Of a stretch of 64,000 bases of DNA, positions 25,828 to 34,620 are shown one piece after another (positions within the stretch are counted from its first letter, which is position 1; every line of letters begins with the position of its first letter). The position numbers and the translations under genes were made by a program. The notes under the pieces are model-generated. The model was not told where the DNA came from, made no database searches, and saw only the letters and a program-made list of their open reading frames with translations. This stretch comes from an uncultured Roseibium sp. (GTDB taxonomy: Bacteria; Pseudomonadota; Alphaproteobacteria; Rhizobiales; Stappiaceae): positions 558,001 to 622,000 of the forward strand of contig NZ_CANLVF010000003.1 of the NCBI RefSeq assembly GCF_947494555.1. Reading direction: 5' to 3'.

Positions 25828-26365
25828 ATTGTGGACCGTCACCGACACGGGCACGCGGGCGCGCGCCACTCGCAATGCCGACACACAATACGATCTCGTT
25901 CGCGCGCGGCGCGTCGGCAATGCCCACCGTTAGCGTATCGATGTAGTTGAACGCCCAGGCTTCGTCCTTGTGACCGAGAGGCAGGTCAATGGTCTCACCG
26001 AGCGCGGCCACTTTCACGTTGGAGGGCATCAATGCCTTGCCGCCACCGATGGCCGCGCGGACGGGTTTGCCGAGCCTCGGATGCAGGAGGGCCGCGCCAT
26101 GTTCGGCAGCGCCTTCAGAACCCACGATTGCGGCCTTGCCATAACCGGTCGGCGGTCCCTCCAAATGGCGCATGATCCTGCTGGCAAGCCTGTCACCGAG
26201 CACGGCCCCTATTTCGAAGAGGTCGGAGAGGTCGTCAGTGTCAGTACCGGCGAACGGATTCTCCAGGACCGCAAGCGCTGCCATGCGGATCAACGGATCA
26301 CAGGCCACTCCGAATTCATCGGTCTCGACGGTTTCCTCAATCAAAAGCGTCTTTCGCAATTTCAT
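25826..26365 (-). CDS. PF06684 'amino acid synthesis' family protein
   Basis: The 179-residue protein matches the PF06684 family: MKLRKTLLIEETVETD at the start, then AALAVLENPFAGTDTDD, LSDLFEIGAVLGDRLA, YGKAAIVGSEGAAEHGAA and DTLTVGIADAPRANE. The family name is historic; the real reaction is unknown, and members usually sit next to transporters or amidase-type catabolic genes. Its start overlaps the MFS stop by 4 bp (ATGA), so the two are translated as a pair. A role in metabolising what the MFS protein carries is a fair inference. Confidence 0.87.
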   Translation of the reverse strand: MKLRKTLLIEETVETDEFGVACDPLIRMAALAVLENPFAGTDTDDLSDLFEIGAVLGDRLASRIMRHLEGPPTGYGKAAIVGSEGAAEHGAALLHPRLGKPVRAAIGGGKALMPSNVKVAALGETIDLPLGHKDEAWAFNYIDTLTVGIADAPRANEIVLCVGIASGARPRARVGDGPQ

Positions 26366-27549
26366 CCATTATCCTCCTTCGGCGCATTCTCCCGGCCATT
26401 GAGACGCACCAGGCGAAACATCAATGCAGCCGGAACGACGAGCGCGAACATACACATGCCAAACGCCAATGATGCCCCCGCAGTCGACGCCCGTTCGTAA
26501 ATCCAGCCGGACAAGGGTGGTCCGGCGGCCATGATTGCGTAGTAGACGGTGAAAAAGATCCCCATTCCGAAGGCGCGCCGCGCGGGAGCCACCGCCGCGC
26601 CTGAAAGGGCCATGATGACACCGGCGGGCGCCATGCCGACAAGCCCAAAAAGAAGACTTGCCGCAAGACCTTTTCCGGAAAGTCCAACCAGCCAGAGCGA
26701 AGCGACGGCACCGGTCATGCAGACGATCAGGACAAGATCCCGATGATTGAACCGGTCGACAATCTGACCGCACACTGCGCCTGAAAAGATCATGATCCAG
26801 CTGGCGATGCTGACGAGTGCCGCAGCTTGCAGAGGCGCATGGCCAAGTTCTTCCAGCATCAACGGTGCAAAGGAGAGATAGGCGACATATCCGGCGTTGA
26901 ATACGCCCCATGCGGTTCCGGCAAGCAGGATCAATTGCCACTCCCGGCCACTCAGCCGGCTGGAGCTTCCACGTGACACTGCCGGCTTTCCTGACGGCGC
27001 ACGATAGAGCAGCAGAACACCGGCTGCAGCGGCGGCGCAGTAGAGCGACGCAACAACAAAAGGCAGCCGCCAATCTTGCAGATCGGCCAGATAGGCGTGC
27101 CCAACCTGTCCCATGGCAATACCGAACGGCCAGCTCATGACAAGAATGCTCATTGCGGTGGAGATTTCCCGACCTTCAAACCAGTCGGCGATCATTTTGG
27201 TGAAGTAAAGCGTTGAGAGAAGAAATCCTGCGCCTGCAACCAGCCGTCCAAGGCCGATCATCATGGGACCGGAACCAAAACCGCTCAAGAGCCCGCCCAA
27301 GGCTAGTGCGCTTAATCCGACAAACGCAAGAACACGGTCGGAAGCAAACCGGCCAGACATCCCTGCGGGTAATGCCAGGAAAAGGCCCGGCAGCATGAAC
27401 AGGCCAATCAGAAAGCCAACATCCGAATAGTCGATCCCAAAGGAAGTGACGAGATCATCGCCAACCGAAACGGCGGTCTGAAACTGAAAACCGAGCGCAA
27501 TTCGCGCAAAGAAAAGCAATGCAAGCATTCGCCAGCGCATCAGGCGCAC
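26362..27549 (-). CDS. MFS transporter
   Basis: The 395-residue protein has about twelve membrane helices in MFS layout. FGIDYSDVGFLIGLFMLPG, LALPAGMSGRFASDRVL (motif A-like) and a central charged loop near 190-205 are visible. It resembles CynX/NimT-like or uncharacterised uptake permeases. The substrate is unknown, but it is translationally coupled to the PF06684 gene. It is divergent from the HTH-GAF regulator at 27808, which may control it. Confidence 0.9.
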   Translation of the reverse strand: MRLMRWRMLALLFFARIALGFQFQTAVSVGDDLVTSFGIDYSDVGFLIGLFMLPGLFLALPAGMSGRFASDRVLAFVGLSALALGGLLSGFGSGPMMIGLGRLVAGAGFLLSTLYFTKMIADWFEGREISTAMSILVMSWPFGIAMGQVGHAYLADLQDWRLPFVVASLYCAAAAAGVLLLYRAPSGKPAVSRGSSSRLSGREWQLILLAGTAWGVFNAGYVAYLSFAPLMLEELGHAPLQAAALVSIASWIMIFSGAVCGQIVDRFNHRDLVLIVCMTGAVASLWLVGLSGKGLAASLLFGLVGMAPAGVIMALSGAAVAPARRAFGMGIFFTVYYAIMAAGPPLSGWIYERASTAGASLAFGMCMFALVVPAALMFRLVRLNGRENAPKEDNG

Positions 27550-27807
27550 CAGATCTTTGGTTCAAAACCGGTGCGCCTGTCGGTCGAAGCCCGCCTTTTT
27601 GGCCCGTTTGGACTTGTTGAACATCCATATTCAGTCATTTGATCCCCCGTGCCGCCGAGCATAGGAGGGGTGCCATCGGGCGAATATCATGCAGATGCGG
27701 TATTTTCTGCGTGCCGGTGCTGTATTCAGCGTAAGTACCTGCGGGATTGCACGTTCCAAGAAGAAGTCGCAGGATGCGCAAAGTCAGCCGGTTGGGGGCG
27801 GAAACAG

Positions 27808-28620
27808 GTGCAGCCAGACACGATACTCAGTCCGCGCGAATTGGAAATCGCCCGCGACTATGCGCAGGGTCGGACCTACCACGCGATTGCGGAGCGCCTG
27901 CACATCGCGCCTTCAACCGTGCGTACGCACCTGGCCGCGATTTACCGAAAGCTGGAAGTCTCCTCAAAGCTTGAACTACATGCCCGCCTTGAAGGCGACA
28001 GCGGACCAAATGACAACCAGACCGACCACGCAGCTGTTATTTCCGAGCTGGCGCTCAGCCTGGAAGAGGCCATCGGACGGGAAAGGGCACTAAGCGAAGT
28101 CCTGCGCATTATCAGCCGTTCGCGCGGCGACACAGAACAGGTCATGGCCGCGATCCTTGGCCATGCCCTGGAATTGTGCGATGCCGAGTGCGGGATCCTG
28201 TTTGAATATCATGGTGACCAGAAATTCTCAGCCGGCTTCACGCGCGGTATTCCCCGGAACTTTCGGGACTGGCTCGAGAAGCAGGACGTCTTTTCCGTCG
28301 GTGAAGGAACCGGCCTTGGGCGCATGGAAACGGTGCATGACATCATCAACATCGTCGATGTCCGCTCCGAAGGTCTTTACCGCACGGAAGAGCCGCTGCG
28401 ACACGCAACAGCTGACCTCGGTGGAGCCCGCTCCTTTGTTGCAATCCCGATGCTTTCCGGCGACCGTCTCGTCGGCGCATTCACTATCTACCGCCAACAG
28501 GTCAGGCCGTTCAATGCGCAGGCGACGGCTCTTGCGCAAACATTTGCGGACCAGAGTGTCATCGCGCTCGACAATGCCCGGATGGTGAGCGCGTTGAGAG
28601 CACTCACAAGCGGAGAGTGA
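27808..28620 (+). CDS. LuxR-type HTH plus GAF sensor regulator
   Basis: The 270-residue protein has the order HTH then GAF. An N-terminal LuxR helix-turn-helix (about 5-60) reads LSPRELEIARDYAQGRTYHA, then IAERLHIAPSTVRTHL and YRKLEVSSKLE. A helical linker (80-110) leads to a GAF domain (about 110-265) with ILGHALELCDAECGILFE. A GTG at 27808 behind GGGGCGGAAA was chosen because homologues begin just before the HTH. The frame stays open to 27649, but that extension looks non-coding (many Cys/Arg). Its ligand is unknown. It may regulate the divergent MFS/PF06684 pair. Confidence 0.83.
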   Translation: MQPDTILSPRELEIARDYAQGRTYHAIAERLHIAPSTVRTHLAAIYRKLEVSSKLELHARLEGDSGPNDNQTDHAAVISELALSLEEAIGRERALSEVLRIISRSRGDTEQVMAAILGHALELCDAECGILFEYHGDQKFSAGFTRGIPRNFRDWLEKQDVFSVGEGTGLGRMETVHDIINIVDVRSEGLYRTEEPLRHATADLGGARSFVAIPMLSGDRLVGAFTIYRQQVRPFNAQATALAQTFADQSVIALDNARMVSALRALTSGE

Positions 28621-28654
28621 TTGGCCGGCGGCGTTCATCGGACCCGGTGTGTGC

Positions 28655-29875
28655 TCACTCGGCGGCCCCTCGCCGGGAGGCGTATTCCAGACCGGCAATG
28701 ACGCCGCGCAATTCGGCAAGCCCCTTAAGCCGGCCAATCGCGGGATAGCCTGGCTGAGCCCGGCGGGACAGATCGTCCAGAATGTCCTGCCCATGATCCG
28801 GACGGAAGGGGATCGAGTGATCCTCGCGGCCGCCTTCCCGGCGGCTTTCTTCCTCCGCAAGCACCGCTGCAATCAGAGCCGGAATATCGACATCGCCGCC
28901 GAGATGCTCCGATTCATGGAAAGAGCCGAAGACCGTTTGATGCTCCCGCGCTACATTGCGCAGGTGAAGGAAATGAACATGCGCGCCGAGGCGCTGCATG
29001 ATGCCGGGAAGATCGTTGTCGGCACGGGCACCGAGCGACCCGGAGCAAAGAGTTATCCCGTTTGCCGGCAAATCAACCGACTTCACCAGGCGTTTATAGT
29101 CTGTTTCCGTCGACATGATCCTGGGTAGTCCCAAAAGGCTATAGGGCGGATCGTCCGGGTGGCAGCAAAGTCGCAGGCCGAGCGACTGGGCGTGAGGAGC
29201 GACAAGTTCCAGAAACGCCGTCTGATGGGACGAAAGAGCAGCTTGATCGACTGGTTCGTAAGCAGCCAGATGCGCCCGGATATCATCTAGCGTGAGCTGA
29301 TCATTGCCACCGGGAAGGCCGCATATGATGTTGTTCACGAGCGCTGCCTTGAAGGTGTCGTCAGTCTCTGAAAAACGCTGCTGTGCTGCTTCGACCACAT
29401 CTTCGGGAAAGTCGGATGCCGCGCCCTCGCGCTTCAGTAGGAACATATCGAACATAACGAAGTCAGCGAGATCAAAACGCATGCATGTGGCCCGGTTCGG
29501 CACAGCATGGGCCAGATCTGTTCGCGTCCAATCGAGAACCGGCATGAAATTGTAACAGATGACTTTTATCCCGGCCGCCGCCAGATGAGACAAGCTGGTC
29601 TTGTAGGCCTCAACATGGTCGCGCCAGTTACCCGTCTGCCGCTTGATGTCTTCCGAAACCGGAAGGCTCTCGACGACCTCCCATTCCAGCGGCTCAGGCA
29701 GATGCACGGACTGGCTCCGGATCGTTGCCTGACGGCTGGCAATCTCTTCCGACGACCAGACGTCCCCCGGCGCTATGTGATGCAGTGCCGTAACGATCCC
29801 GCGCGCACCCGCCTGCGCGACATCGTCTAGCGAGACCTGATCAGCCGGTCCGAACCATCTCCATGTTTCGCGCAA
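28655..29875 (-). CDS. uxuA: mannonate dehydratase
   Basis: The 406-residue protein matches UxuA in length and motifs: RETWRWFGPADQVSLDD at the start, GIVTALHHIAPGDVW, HLPEPLEWEVVESLPV, CCHPDDPPYSLLGLPRI with metal ligands, and HFLHLRNVAREHQ. UxuA removes water from D-mannonate to give 2-keto-3-deoxy-D-gluconate in hexuronate breakdown. The start is TTG at 29875 with an AGGAGG site, and the N-terminus then matches MxETWRWFGP of the family. It is divergent from the GntR regulator, TRAP transporter and dehydrogenase that should supply its substrate. No uxuB or kdgK is in the window. Confidence 0.96.
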   Translation of the reverse strand: MRETWRWFGPADQVSLDDVAQAGARGIVTALHHIAPGDVWSSEEIASRQATIRSQSVHLPEPLEWEVVESLPVSEDIKRQTGNWRDHVEAYKTSLSHLAAAGIKVICYNFMPVLDWTRTDLAHAVPNRATCMRFDLADFVMFDMFLLKREGAASDFPEDVVEAAQQRFSETDDTFKAALVNNIICGLPGGNDQLTLDDIRAHLAAYEPVDQAALSSHQTAFLELVAPHAQSLGLRLCCHPDDPPYSLLGLPRIMSTETDYKRLVKSVDLPANGITLCSGSLGARADNDLPGIMQRLGAHVHFLHLRNVAREHQTVFGSFHESEHLGGDVDIPALIAAVLAEEESRREGGREDHSIPFRPDHGQDILDDLSRRAQPGYPAIGRLKGLAELRGVIAGLEYASRRGAAE

Positions 29876-29952
29876 GCCGGTTCCCTCCTATACCGTTGGA
29901 TCAACATGTAACGCATTTTTTGAATGCTTGGCAGCCGCTTGTCAAATTTTTG

Positions 29953-29981
29953 TTGACTAGTATGGCAGTATGGCAGATAAC
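29953..29981 (+). promoter_or_regulatory. sigma-70-like promoter with an embedded repeat
   Basis: TTGACT (29953-29958), a 17-bp spacer, then GATAAC (29976-29981), located about 20 bp before the GntR start. The spacer consists almost entirely of the direct repeat AGTATGGC-AGTATGGC, a possible contact for the FadR-type regulator. Confidence 0.6.
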
Positions 29982-30000
29982 CGCACTGGGAGGGCTTCTC

Positions 30001-30732
30001 GTGTTGAACGAAGTCGGAATCGATACGTGGCTTGACGATACGCTTGCGATAGCGCCGCAGGTGCGGCGCATTCTGCGCGAACGCATCGTCAAGAACGACC
30101 TCCCACCGGGCAGCAAGCTGTCCGAGGCAGAGATCGCCAAAAGCTATGGCATCAGCCGGCAACCGGTTCGCGAAGCATTCATAAAACTGGCTGAGGAAGG
30201 ATTGCTCCTGATCCGGCCGCAACGCAGCACGCTTGTTACCAGGATCGACTACCCGACCGTTCTGCAATCGCGGTTCGTTCGGGAAGCGGTCGAGGCGGAC
30301 ATTGTGCGCTTGCTCGCCCAGACACCGCAGCCGGCACTGGTAAAGGAATTGCGATCGCAATTGCGGCATCAGGCCAAGATCGGAAAGACGTCCTCAGCAG
30401 ACTTCATCAACGAAGATGAAAAGTTTCACCGCACGCTCGCGGAGGCGGCTGACAAGGACGTGGCCTGGCAGTTTGTGGAAGGACTGAAAAGCCAGATGGA
30501 CCGGGTCCGGTTCCTCAGCTTCGAACTCTTTCCATTTGCCACGCTGATCGATCAGCATAGCGCCATCGTCGATCAGATTGAAGCGGGTGACCCGGATGCA
30601 GCCTCCCGGGCCATGCGGCAACATCTGAACGAGATCCTCAAGACTCTGCCCCAGATCATAGAAAGAAATCAGGTCTATTTCGATCGCTGCGAGGATCTGG
30701 CGACTGATGGATCATCATCCAAACGGGAGTGA
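30001..30732 (+). CDS. GntR/FadR-subfamily (FCD) regulator
   Basis: The 243-residue protein has a GntR winged helix at about 20-85 (RRILRERIVKNDLPPGSKLS, IAKSYGISRQPVREAF) and a helical FCD ligand domain at about 100-230 with metal-site residues in the EDEKFHRTLAE and the later H of IDQHSAIVDQIE. Such regulators respond to sugar acids. The GTG at 30001 follows GGGAGGG at 29988-29994; the longer upstream frame would cover the promoter at 29953-29981 and is rejected. It should control uxuA on the other strand and the TRAP genes downstream; a UxuR/ExuR-like job is inferred. Confidence 0.93.
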   Translation: MLNEVGIDTWLDDTLAIAPQVRRILRERIVKNDLPPGSKLSEAEIAKSYGISRQPVREAFIKLAEEGLLLIRPQRSTLVTRIDYPTVLQSRFVREAVEADIVRLLAQTPQPALVKELRSQLRHQAKIGKTSSADFINEDEKFHRTLAEAADKDVAWQFVEGLKSQMDRVRFLSFELFPFATLIDQHSAIVDQIEAGDPDAASRAMRQHLNEILKTLPQIIERNQVYFDRCEDLATDGSSSKRE

Positions 30733-30737
30733 GAGTC

Positions 30738-31715
30738 ATGACATTCAGAATTGGCAATTTCCTCGCCGCCTGCCTCGTGTCGCAGTTTGTGGCGGGTGCT
30801 GCGGTGGCACAGGACACCACATTGAAACTGGGCCATCTGGCGAATGAGCAGAATGCCTGGCACAAGGCGGCGGTCAAATTCGGCGAGGAACTCTCCGCAC
30901 TGACCGATGGTCGGATCGCGGTCGAAGTCTATCCGAATGAATCGCTCGGCAAGGAAATCGACCTGATCAACGGCATGCAGCTGGGTACGGTCGACATGAC
31001 GATCACCGGCGAGAGCCTCCAGAACTGGGCGCCGATGGCCGCGCTTCTGGCCGTACCTTATGCTTATGCCTCCACAGAGCACATGGATGAGGTGGCCTCT
31101 GGAGAAATCGGTGACCAGATCAAGGCACAAATCATCGAGAAGGCACAGATCCGGCCGATCGCGTATTTTGCACGCGGCCCGCGGAACCTGACATCGAACC
31201 GGGCCATTGCGGCTCCCGATCAGCTCGAGGGCCTGAAGATGCGCGTGCCTAACGTCCCGCTCTTCGTGGACGTATGGAAGTCACTCGGTGCCGCACCGAC
31301 ACCAATGGCCTTTTCAGAAGTGTTCACAAGTCTGCAGAACGGCACCATCGGCGCGCAGGAAAACCCGTTGGCCCTAATCCGTTCCGCCAATTTCAATGAG
31401 GTCCAGTCCCATGTGAACCTAACCCAGCACGTCCGGTCCTGGATCTACCTGACAATCGCCGAATCGACCTGGCAGAGCCTGAGCCCGGAAGACCAGGCAC
31501 ACGTTCTTGAAGCCGCCAAGCGCGCCCAGGAATTCGAGCGCGGCCTTTTGGAAACCAGCCTTGCTGACGATCGCGCTTACCTGGAAGAAAACGGCATGAC
31601 TTTTGTCGAAGTTGACGGCGCGGCCTACGCAGCGGCGGCGAAGGACGCGGTTCTGGCCAATGTGAATGACGAGATCAAACCGATCGTGGAAAATCTCTTC
31701 AACAGCCAGAAGTAA
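30738..31715 (+). CDS. TRAP transporter substrate-binding protein (DctP family)
   Basis: The 325-residue precursor has a signal peptide (NFLAACLVSQFVAGAAVAQ). The mature part shows the DctP fold: LKLGHLANEQNAWHKAAVKF, VYPNESLGKEIDLINGMQLG, and the substrate-arginine region LEGLKMRVPNVPLFV, then FTSLQNGTIGAQENP. It binds an organic acid in the periplasm; by context, an aldonate or hexuronate (D-mannonate, L-gulonate, L-idonate). The ATG at 30738 is behind GGGAGTG. A stem-loop at 31732-31765 lies after it, before the permease genes. Confidence 0.95.
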   Translation: MTFRIGNFLAACLVSQFVAGAAVAQDTTLKLGHLANEQNAWHKAAVKFGEELSALTDGRIAVEVYPNESLGKEIDLINGMQLGTVDMTITGESLQNWAPMAALLAVPYAYASTEHMDEVASGEIGDQIKAQIIEKAQIRPIAYFARGPRNLTSNRAIAAPDQLEGLKMRVPNVPLFVDVWKSLGAAPTPMAFSEVFTSLQNGTIGAQENPLALIRSANFNEVQSHVNLTQHVRSWIYLTIAESTWQSLSPEDQAHVLEAAKRAQEFERGLLETSLADDRAYLEENGMTFVEVDGAAYAAAAKDAVLANVNDEIKPIVENLFNSQK

Positions 31716-31731
31716 CTTCCTCCCCCAACTT

Positions 31732-31765
31732 GCCCGCCGCCCTCAAGGAAGGCGGCGGGCCTTTC
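31732..31765 (+). promoter_or_regulatory. intra-operon stem-loop after the TRAP binding-protein gene
   Basis: GCCCGCCGCC (31732-31741), loop of 9 nt, GGCGGCGGGC (31751-31760), then CTTTC. The stem is perfect. It sits between dctP and dctQ homologues, where partial termination or 3'-end protection would raise the level of the binding protein over the permeases. Confidence 0.7.
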
Positions 31766-31778
31766 TCCGGGTCGCTTC

Positions 31779-32276
31779 ATGAAGGTCATCTTGCAAATCT
31801 ACCGCGCGCTCGAGCTTTTGTGCCGGGCAGGTGTTTTTATCGCCTTCATGGTGCTGATCATCGCCGTGCTTACCCAGGTCCTGGGCCGCGCAATCGGTGA
31901 TTCTCCGGTCTGGACGGAAGAACTCACCCGGTTTGCCCTGATCTACATGACCGCACTTGGTGTCGGGCTCGGACTGATGAGCGGCGACCTTGTCAATGTC
32001 GATATTGTTTGCGACGCCCTGCCTGATCCGTGGCCACGCGTTCTGAACGTTGTCGCTTCGCTTGCGACCGCGTTTCTTGCAGCCATTCTCCTGCCAGGTG
32101 CCTGGAAATACGTTCAAATCGGATTTCTCCAGAAATCACCGGCGATGGGCCTGCAGATGTCCTTCGTCCATTTCAGCGTTTTTCTGCTGTTTCTTCTTCT
32201 TTTTGTTTTTGCCGTGATGCGCGCCGTTCTCACGCTCCTGCATATTGAAAATTCACAATTGAAGCAGGAGGTCTGA
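31779..32276 (+). CDS. TRAP transporter small permease (DctQ)
   Basis: The 165-residue protein has four membrane helices and the DctQ pattern: LELLCRAGVFIAFMVLI, then VLTQVLGRAIGDSPVWTEEL and FALIYMTALGVGLG. It bridges the binding protein to DctM. The ribosome site is weak, and translation may depend on the upstream transcript. DctM follows with 2 bp between. Confidence 0.94.
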   Translation: MKVILQIYRALELLCRAGVFIAFMVLIIAVLTQVLGRAIGDSPVWTEELTRFALIYMTALGVGLGLMSGDLVNVDIVCDALPDPWPRVLNVVASLATAFLAAILLPGAWKYVQIGFLQKSPAMGLQMSFVHFSVFLLFLLLFVFAVMRAVLTLLHIENSQLKQEV

Positions 32277-32278
32277 CC

Positions 32279-33556
32279 TTGGAGGTCTTCGTACTCTTCG
32301 CCGTCTTTATCGGCTCGCTCGTGATCGGTATCCCCGTTGCTATTGCTCTCGGACTTTCCTCCCTCAGCTATCTGCTGGTCTCCGGCATTCCGCTCGTGGT
32401 GGTGCCGCAAAAGGTCTATGCCGGTATCGATGTCTTTGTGCTTCTCAGCATTCCAGGGTTCATTCTGGCAGGAAACCTGATGAACAACGGTGGCATCACG
32501 GAGCGGATCATCCGCTTCGCCAATGCGCTGGTCGGCTGGGTTCGAGGAGGTTTGGGCCTGACCAACATCGGCGCATCCATGCTCTTTGGCGGTATTACCG
32601 GCACGGCTGTCGCGGACGCGGCCTCCATTGGCGGCGTCATGATCCCCGGCATGAAAAAAGCCGGCTATCCGGCTGACTTTTCGGCGGCTGTCACTGCAGC
32701 ATCGTCCACGGTCGGTCCGATTATTCCGCCAAGTGTCCCCATGATCATCGTCGGAGCCCTCAGCGGCATTTCCGTCGGCCAGATGTTTATGGCCGGGGCC
32801 GTTCCGGGCCTGCTGATGGGTCTCGCGATGATGATCACTTGCTATGTGATTGCACGGCGGAACAACTTTCCCAGGGAACCCTGGCGCGGCACCGGCGAAC
32901 TCTTTCGCGCCTTCGCAAGCGCCTTCTGGGCGATTGCCATGACGGGCATCATCATTTACGGGCTCCTGAGCGGCATAGCGACACCCACAGAAACCGCGGT
33001 TGTCGCCAGCGTCTATGCCTTTGTTGTCGGGGCATTCGTCTACCGTGAGCTTCCGTTGAAGAAAGTCCCGAAGATAATCGCGGACAGTGCAGTCTCGGCC
33101 GCCTCGATCCTGGCGCTGGTCGGACTGGCCAATGTGTTCGGCTGGATTCTCGTCTCAGAACGGATACCGCAGGCAATTGCCGGGACCGTGCTATCAATCA
33201 CCGACAATCCAATTCTCGTCGTGCTGATCATCAATCTCCTGCTGCTCTTTGTCGGCATGTTCATGGAGACGATCGCCGCACTGATCATTCTGTTCGTTCC
33301 GCTCTTGTCTCTCGCACAGGCCGTCGGCATCGAGCCGCTGCACTTTGCAACCTTTGCCGTTCTGAACCTGATGATCGGGCTGACAACGCCGCCGGTCGGG
33401 GTCTGTCTGTTCGTCTGCGCCGGTATTGCAAGGTTGCCGCTTTCGCCGGTGGTCAGGGCCATCCTGCCCTTTCTCCTGAGCAACATCATCGTCCTTCTGC
33501 TGGTGTCTTTTGTTCCGGCGCTAGCGACCTGGCTGCCAAATCTCATTTTCGGATAG
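32279..33556 (+). CDS. TRAP transporter large permease (DctM)
   Basis: This 425-residue, about 12-helix permease of the DctM/UIT family forms the Na+-coupled transport channel. Marks include IPGFILAGNLMNNGGITERI, SMLFGGITGTAVADAASIG, AASSTVGPIIPPSVPMII and the late NLMIGLTTPPVGVCLFV. The start is TTG at 32279, behind AGGAGGT inside the dctQ 3' end, confirming the coupling. It is a complete TRAP system with its binding protein and small permease. Confidence 0.95.
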   Translation: MEVFVLFAVFIGSLVIGIPVAIALGLSSLSYLLVSGIPLVVVPQKVYAGIDVFVLLSIPGFILAGNLMNNGGITERIIRFANALVGWVRGGLGLTNIGASMLFGGITGTAVADAASIGGVMIPGMKKAGYPADFSAAVTAASSTVGPIIPPSVPMIIVGALSGISVGQMFMAGAVPGLLMGLAMMITCYVIARRNNFPREPWRGTGELFRAFASAFWAIAMTGIIIYGLLSGIATPTETAVVASVYAFVVGAFVYRELPLKKVPKIIADSAVSAASILALVGLANVFGWILVSERIPQAIAGTVLSITDNPILVVLIINLLLLFVGMFMETIAALIILFVPLLSLAQAVGIEPLHFATFAVLNLMIGLTTPPVGVCLFVCAGIARLPLSPVVRAILPFLLSNIIVLLLVSFVPALATWLPNLIFG

Positions 33557-33564
33557 GACCCGCC

Positions 33565-34620
33565 ATGACATCCCGTGCCTGCGTCCTGCATGGTATCCAT
33601 GATCTGAGGCTCGAAACACAATCCGAGCCGGTGACCGGGCCCGGCGACGTAAAGATTGCCATTCTTGCCGGTGGCATCTGCGGTTCCGATCTTCATTACT
33701 TCGATCATGGCGGCTTCGGTCCGGTGCGCGTCAGGGAACCGATTGCGATGGGTCACGAAGCTGCCGGCCGCGTCGTGGAAACCGGCATTGATGTCGACGC
33801 GGTGCACACAGGCGACCTCGTCGCCATCAACCCAAGCCAGCCCTGCGGACACTGCCTCTACTGCAAGGAGGGCAACGACGTGCATTGTCTCGACATGCGG
33901 TTCATGGGATCCGCCTACCGGTTGCCGCACGAACAGGGCCTCTTCCGTGAACGGATTGTGGTTCCCGCAAAACAGGTTCACCGTTTCGGCCAGGATATTC
34001 GTCCGCGCGCGGCCGCATGCGCTGAACCGCTTGCCGTCTGCCTGCATGCACGTGCGCAAGCTCCGGATCTCAAGGGGAAACGTGTTCTTGTGACCGGTGC
34101 GGGTCCGATCGGCGCCCTTTGTGTAGCCGTCGCAAGGGAAGCCGGTGCGACCGAAATCGTCGCAACAGATCTGCAAGCCATGCCACTCAGCGTCGCAAAA
34201 CAGATGGGTGCGAGCAAGACTGTCAACCTTGCAGCAGAATGTGATGGTCTCGATCCCTACAAGACAGACAAGGGGCAGTTCGATGTCGCGTTTGAGTGTT
34301 CTGCAGCCGCGTCTGCAATCAGAGACGCGCTGCTCTGCCTCAGGCCGCGCGGCACGTTCATTGCGGTCGGAGTTGCCGGAGACACGCCCGTGCCGCTCAA
34401 TCTGATTGTCAGCAAGGAAATCACGGTAAGGGGAACACACCGGTTCCATGCCGAGTTTGCCGCAAGCGTCACAGCGATCAACAGCGGCTCGATAGATGTG
34501 GCACCGATCATTAGCCCCTCGTTTCCGCTTGAGAAGGCCGTCGACGCCTTCACACAGGCCGGAGACCGGACACATGCCATGAAAGTGCATATTCTCTTCA
34601 ACGGTTACAGGGCTGATTGA
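33565..34620 (+). CDS. zinc-dependent polyol/aldonate dehydrogenase (L-idonate 5-dehydrogenase-like)
   Basis: The 351-residue MDR-family protein has catalytic zinc residues CGSDLHYFDHGG and GHEAAGRVVETG, structural zinc CGHCLYCKEGNDVHC, and the NAD(P) Rossmann motif VLVTGAGPIGALCVAVA. Length and motifs match L-idonate 5-dehydrogenase (IdnD) and the related L-gulonate 5-dehydrogenase. Placed with a TRAP system and uxuA, it may turn L-gulonate into D-fructuronate or L-idonate into 5-ketogluconate. Which substrate it uses cannot be read from sequence. It begins 8 bp after dctM, so it is part of the operon. Confidence 0.88.
   Translation: MTSRACVLHGIHDLRLETQSEPVTGPGDVKIAILAGGICGSDLHYFDHGGFGPVRVREPIAMGHEAAGRVVETGIDVDAVHTGDLVAINPSQPCGHCLYCKEGNDVHCLDMRFMGSAYRLPHEQGLFRERIVVPAKQVHRFGQDIRPRAAACAEPLAVCLHARAQAPDLKGKRVLVTGAGPIGALCVAVAREAGATEIVATDLQAMPLSVAKQMGASKTVNLAAECDGLDPYKTDKGQFDVAFECSAAASAIRDALLCLRPRGTFIAVGVAGDTPVPLNLIVSKEITVRGTHRFHAEFAASVTAINSGSIDVAPIISPSFPLEKAVDAFTQAGDRTHAMKVHILFNGYRAD

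Noticed and set aside
33040..34590. 516-residue open frame antisense to dctM and the dehydrogenase
   Set aside because: It spans two certain genes on the other strand, and its residues do not form a recognisable protein pattern.
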